From the NCBI GenBank assembly GCA_963580455.1, contig OY756970.1:11036001-11100000 (forward strand): a stretch of 64,000 bases of DNA, written 5' to 3'. Of the stretch, positions 59,516 through 64,000 are shown piece by piece (the stretch's first letter is position 1; every line of letters starts with the position of its first letter). The translations under genes and the position numbers were made by a program. A model generated the notes under the pieces. It worked only from the letters and a program-made list of their open reading frames with translations, searched no databases and had not been told where the DNA came from. The stretch is from Euonymus europaeus (taxonomy: Eukaryota; Streptophyta; Magnoliopsida; Celastrales; Celastraceae).

Positions 59516-60116
59516 TATGAATTGAAGGTTAGGATTATGGAAGGTTTGTATGCACAGCTTTTAGTGACATACTCTGTTCATGCATAAATGTTCGGTTGAA
59601 GTGGTTTGATTGTTTCGGTTGATATATGCTTTGGTTTGATTGTTTGATTGTTTTTGGTTGGCATTATTATTATTCGTAAGTAAATTGAAACAAGTAGATT
59701 CGAAGTATGCTTTGGTTGTTATTGGAAATTTGGAAAAGCATGAGATGAGTTTAAAGATAAGGGGCTGTGATCATGGGTTCCATATGTATAATGGGTTTGG
59801 TTGGATTCATTTGTTTAATTTCTTGTGATTCACTGTGTTTGAGAATGATTCTAGTGATTCACTGTGTTTGAGAATGAAGTTGGGCCAAAACTTATGAATT
59901 ACAAGGTCAAAATGGGTGATTAAAATAACATGTGGAATTTGGGCTTTTAAACTGAATATGGTAATGAAATTGGGCTTGTTTTGTTAATTTGTGGTTTAAA
60001 AAGAATTGTTTAAATGAGCTAATGAATTGTATAATTGATGTATGTTTTGAATATGTTGAAATTGCATGTGATATTTTTGCATGTCCATTTGCATTAAGGC
60101 AACTAATTATGAAATT

Positions 60117-60146
60117 CCAATCACACTAATATAATAGTGTGATTGG
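60117..60146. other. Perfect hairpin, 12-bp arms
   Basis: CCAATCACACTA (60117-60128) and TAGTGTGATTGG (60135-60146) with a 6-base ATATAA loop, in the LTR of element H. Confidence 0.85.
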
Positions 60147-60443
60147 GGTAATTGATGGCCAATAAAAAAGGGGAACCGAAACCTCATTCCATTCATTATT
60201 TTTCAACATGCTAATATGTCATTTATTGAATGGTGCTTATATATGAATTATATGATTGATTTGATGTTATTTGGTTTGATGTTGTGTGGTTTAAGTGTTA
60301 ATTATGTGATTCAATATTGTAATATGTTTGATTTGTGGGTTTGCGATAATTTAATATCGTATAGTCCACATAAAAAATTCGGTTCCCCAACATTTTTCCT
60401 TTAATTTTATTTTTATCTTTTGTTATTGTATTTACTACCATTT

Positions 60444-60810
60444 TATTATATTACTTATTCCTATTTTTATTTCACTTTATTTTACTTTATTTTTCTATTC
60501 ATTTATATAGTTTATCTCTTTCTCTTTTCTGTTTTTATTTATTTTATTTTTATTTTCGTTTTTATTATAATAATTATTATTTTATACCTTATTATTCTTA
60601 TCTTGTTTTTTTTTCTTTCTTTCCTTTCCTCTTTTTTATATTATTTATTCCTATTTTTTATTTCACTTTATTTTATCTATTTTACTCTATTTTCCTATTC
60701 ATTTATATATTCTATTTATTTTTCTTTTCTGTTTTTATTTTATCTTTATTTTCGTTTTTATTATAATAATAATTTTTATTATTTTATACATTATTATTCT
60801 TATCATATTT
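60444..60810 (+). repeat. ~195-bp tandem duplication in T-rich LTR section
   Basis: Two copies, starting near 60444 and 60639, share TATTCCTATTTTTATTTCAC, CTATTCATTTATAT, TTTTCTGTTTTTATTT and TTTTCGTTTTTATTATAATAA in order, with small indels. Confidence 0.7.
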
Positions 60811-61896
60811 ATTATTTTTTTCCCTTTTGTTTTTTCCGTTATTTTTATGTACTTTATATTTTATTCTCATTTTATTTTCATCTTGTAAATATATATGTAT
60901 GTATATTGTCACCCTATTTTCGTAATTGTTCTCATTATTTTGTATTTCGTTATTATCATTAGTAGTATTATGTTATTTGCCTTATATTATTATTACATAT
61001 TTATATAATATTTATGTTATTTTAATTATTATATTATATTTACCTTTTGACTTTATTTCTATTTTGTTCTTATCCTTATTTTATTTTATGATATTTAATA
61101 TTTTATGTTATATTCTACTTTATTTTGAACTTATGTATCATGTAAAGATTATACTAAAAGTCTTTGCCTACGATGGAATCTATTTGAGGAATGCATTGGA
61201 TGCACCCTTGGGTAGATTCTTGAGGTGAGAGCGTTTCTTGGGAAATTTGGCCATTGGATGGACAAAACCCTATGAACCTCAATATTAAGACTTTTAATAT
61301 AGTTTTTATATATATTATAAAATTATTTTGTATTTTATTCTATTTTCATATAATCCTATATCTACTTAAATTATTTTTCCTATCTATTTAAATATTATTT
61401 TTTATCTTATATAATTTGTCATATAATTTATATAATCATTATACTTTATATATATAGTCTTTGTATGTATTATAAAATCATTTCATTATATTCGAATGTA
61501 ATTTATATATATATTTTTATAAGTTTATTTTATTTTATTTTGATACATCTATATATATCTACTTAAATTATTTTATCCTATATAACCATTATATTCCTCT
61601 AAATATTATTTTTATCTTATATATAATTATCACATTTTACGTGTGCAACAAATTAATATTTTCAATAAAAGTCATTTAATGGGATAATAAAAATTAAGTT
61701 GGCAACTGTTTTTTAAACAGGCGTTGTGGGGTGCCTCACACCTTCCTCATACGCAACAAACTCACTTACCCTTTTTCTGGATTTTTTCGTAGACCAAAAA
61801 TTATATTTTTCATGGTGACCAATTGCACCTATTCAATTGGTGGCGACTTCTTATATTTTATTAAAAAATCCTTTTCGCAAAACCGGTTGCGACAAC

Positions 61897-61914
61897 TGGC
61901 GACTTCACTGGGGA
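61897..61914 (+). other. Primer binding site of element H
   Basis: TGGCGACTTCACTGGGGA two bases after the LTR, identical to that of element B. Confidence 0.88.
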
Positions 61915-62960
61915 CCCTAGTTTTTTAAAATATATATATATATATATTTTTTTTCTCTAAAAAAAAAACTAGTGAGTTGGGCCTTTTAAATTTAATTTTT
62001 ATTATCCCATCATTTGACTTTGTTATTTATGAATTAAATATATTTGGTGTTTTATTGAATTTTGTTTGACATATTTTTATTATTTAAAATGTTATGGGTT
62101 TGTTTTATGAGCCTTTTATATTTTGTCCTCACACATTGTGCACTATCCCTTTTATGAGTCCAACAACTAGGGCTCAAAACCCTTAGGAGAGGATGAAGTA
62201 AACGAGACCTTCGAGGGATTCCAATCCCCGTGCAGGCTCGCGAAAAATCCTCACTCGACCTACTCCTCTATTAAGGGGGACCCAGGCTATTCCAGCAATG
62301 GACACTGGCGGGGGAATAAGTCGGGAGCCTAGATTATCCATAACCAATGACCCTAGGGCTATAAGACACCGGAAACTATTTCTAACCCTTATTGTTTGGT
62401 ACATATTATTGTTGTGCTTGGTTTTGTTTATGTGATTTTTGGTACATATTATTGTTGTGCTTGGTTTTGTTTATGTGATTTTTGGTACATATTATTGTTG
62501 TGCTTGGTTGTACGTATGTTGTTTTGTTTATTTGTGATTGTATATATGTTGTTTTGTTGTGTTGTATATATGTATGAATGTTGTTTTTCTTGTACATAGG
62601 TGATTTATTTGCTATATGGGTATATTACCTTTTCTTCTACATATGTGATTTTATATGCATGTTGTCTTTCTTGTACATATATGATGTTGTGTTTGTTTTT
62701 CTTTTACATATGTGGTTTTAGTTGTATAAATAATGTCTCGTTGTTTATATACGTATATTACTTGTACATTATGTGATTTTATTTATATAAATAACACCTT
62801 GTTTTATTGCATGTATATATGTGACTTGTACATACGTGATTTGATTTATGTGTTGTTTGATATATGTGATTTTTTTTATTTGACTCATTTTTATAAAAAA
62901 CTTGCATTGCATATATAGGAATCTTGAACACTATCGGAATCGAGAGGTTATCCAGAATTC
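61915..62960 (+). other. Leader of element H
   Basis: About 1 kb between primer site and ORF1. No supported ORF. At 62398-62510 there are three copies of a 43-bp unit beginning GGTACATATTATTGTTGTGC (62398, 62441, 62484), followed by further related TTGTACATATGTGATTTT segments to about 62850. Confidence 0.7.
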
Positions 62961-64000
62961 ATGGACATGGGAGGTGGTGCTATGTCAGTTGAGACGATGG
63001 AGCATGAAGTACATGATATTGAAGAGGTGGTCAGAGAATCACATTGGGGACAAAGACAGTATGGGGATGGCCTTCTAGCTAGTGAGAACATACAATTACC
63101 CCCCCTAAAGAGCGTAGAGTTTGACAGATGCGATCTCAAGGAAGTCAGAGATTTGTGGAATAGTATTTCTGTGGAAAGGCATCATGTATTCAATGGGAGA
63201 TTTGGTCACATTGCGTATCTCTGTGCTGTAGCTGTTGATGTGCCTCTACTCGAAGCGATGTTGAGTTTTTATGATCCCTCATATCACTGTTTTACTTTGG
63301 GGATCTATGACCTAACCCCTACTTTGGAGGAGTATGAAGAGTTGTTGAAAATTCCAAAAGAGGGCATCAAGGGCATTTATAATCCGCGGCGTAAAGCAGG
63401 GGTTAAAAGTGCATTGTCCAAAATTCTAGGAATTCACAAGTCAGAGTTTGAGAAGGAGATGAGAGAAAAAGGAGCAAAGGGTAGTGAGTGCATATCTTGC
63501 AATTTCCTCATTCAACATATTCGGGCCCATTTGAGTGATGACAAGGTTTTTGCAGCTCTAGCACTATTGATTTATGGGACAGTCATTTTTCCAAAGATTA
63601 AAGGGTACGTGGATGGGCAAGTGATTATCTTCTTCGAGCAATACTTGAATGGAGCTGACCCGGTTCCTTCTATATTAGCAGAAACTTTCCGAATGATGAA
63701 GTATTGTAGAGAACAAGGTAGGGGGCAATTTAGAGCTTGTGCGGCATTGTTGACCATCTGGATTATGGGACATCTTCCAGCACTCCCTCAGCTTGGTTAT
63801 CCTACAATCAAATTTTCAAGAGCATACATGAGGTATAGTAGCCCTATTGCGGAGTTTGCAGCTGCTGAATGGCCAAAAAGATCACCCGGCACGGAAAGAT
63901 GGAAGGAGTTCTTATCATCATTAGATGAGGTCGTATGGCAAGCACCTTGGATGGGTGCAGGATCGGCTATCTATCGTTGTGGAAGCTACCCTTGGGTTCC
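62961..64000 (+). CDS. ORF1 of Ogre-type element H (partial, open to window end)
   Basis: An open frame of 346 complete codons starting at ATG 62961 (MDMGGGAMSVETMEHEVHD) and running off the window. The chosen Met is the first of three close Mets; the frame is also open for some codons upstream. The core matches the ORF1 product that Ogre elements carry before gag: LWNSISVERHHVFNGRFGHI (65-84), LLEAMLSFYDPSYHCFT (96-112), LTPTLEEYEELLKIP (118-132), FAALALLIYGTVIFPKIKGY (197-216), then AAEWPKRSPGTERWK (301-315). The domain is called DUF7745 in my memory. Its role in the retrotransposon is unknown. No signal peptide or clear membrane segment is seen. Lack of stops over more than 1 kb suggests a fairly recent insertion. 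Confidence 0.85.
   Translation, partial: MDMGGGAMSVETMEHEVHDIEEVVRESHWGQRQYGDGLLASENIQLPPLKSVEFDRCDLKEVRDLWNSISVERHHVFNGRFGHIAYLCAVAVDVPLLEAMLSFYDPSYHCFTLGIYDLTPTLEEYEELLKIPKEGIKGIYNPRRKAGVKSALSKILGIHKSEFEKEMREKGAKGSECISCNFLIQHIRAHLSDDKVFAALALLIYGTVIFPKIKGYVDGQVIIFFEQYLNGADPVPSILAETFRMMKYCREQGRGQFRACAALLTIWIMGHLPALPQLGYPTIKFSRAYMRYSSPIAEFAAAEWPKRSPGTERWKEFLSSLDEVVWQAPWMGAGSAIYRCGSYPWV

Larger units (their letters stand above)
58091..61894 (+). repeat. 5' LTR of element H
   Basis: 3804 bp ending GGTTGCGACA. It contains a TATA box candidate at 58914, a pyrimidine-rich stretch after it (58960-59200), 41-bp tandem repeats at 59351-59515, and a long T-rich section from about 60400 to 61720. The apparent 180-codon frame in the T-rich section is low-complexity Phe/Tyr/Leu/Ile sequence and not a gene. 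Confidence 0.88.
58091..64000 (+). mobile_element. Element H: Ogre-type LTR retrotransposon, 5' part
   Basis: 5' LTR 58091-61894, primer site, a 1 kb leader and an open ORF1 that continues past the right edge. The LTR start TGTTGTACCCCATTTTTGTC and the primer site match element B. Long LTR and an extra ORF before gag are hallmarks of Ogre elements. The 5 bases before the LTR are AGTGT; the matching copy would be outside the window. The LTR could start at 58088 instead, because TGTTGT is repeated there. Confidence 0.9.

Noticed and set aside
60420..60962. 180-codon open frame in element H
   Set aside because: Encoded by T-rich low-complexity DNA; the product is only Phe, Tyr, Leu, Ile and Ser with no domain.

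Overview
The window is plant nuclear DNA, very probably from a eudicot, and almost all of it is repetitive: a diverged satellite of about 160 bp per monomer, invaded by nested LTR retrotransposons and one CACTA (En/Spm) DNA transposon. The evidence is element lineages that are specific to land plants: Athila-type Ty3/gypsy with a tRNA-Asp-type primer site, Tat/Ogre-type Ty3/gypsy with long LTRs, and a TNP2-type CACTA transposase. I see no host gene, tRNA, rRNA or CRISPR array. The setting looks like centromeric or pericentromeric heterochromatin, which is an inference. The species cannot be named from this sequence.

Layout from left to right. Satellite (1-149) is cut by element A, a young, nearly intact Athila-type retrotransposon on the minus strand (150-11534, target duplication AGGAG, LTRs differing by about six positions). 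Satellite resumes at 11535-12000. A compound block follows (12006-29127): an LTR-like fragment, then a minus-strand LTR (12942-13381, continued at 27177) split by element B, a decayed Ogre-like retrotransposon on the minus strand (13382-27176), then unassigned AT-rich DNA. Satellite returns at 29128-29655.

Element C is a CACTA transposon (29656-48669) whose transposase reads on the minus strand. It is split by element D, a Tat-type retrotransposon on the plus strand (31786-47591, target duplication CATCT). D is itself split by element E, an Athila-like deletion derivative on the minus strand (34162-41065, target duplication ATGAT). Satellite fills 48670-52411 and 54497-55986 on either side of solo LTR F (52412-54496, target duplication TAAGA). 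After the satellite come the 5' LTR and primer site of element G (55987-58090, tRNA-iMet primed). G is cut by element H, an Ogre-like retrotransposon on the plus strand (58091 to the window end), with a 3.8 kb LTR, a primer site and an open ORF1 running off the right edge.

The coding parts are transposon functions only. Element A keeps one uninterrupted gag-protease-RT-RNase H-integrase frame of 1816 codons, so it could supply proteins, although its downstream env-position ORF has one stop codon. Element H begins an open ORF1. The coding regions of B, C, D and E are broken by stops, frameshifts and deletions. The nesting order (E within D within C within satellite; B within an LTR) agrees with LTR divergence judged by eye: D most diverged, E less, A least.
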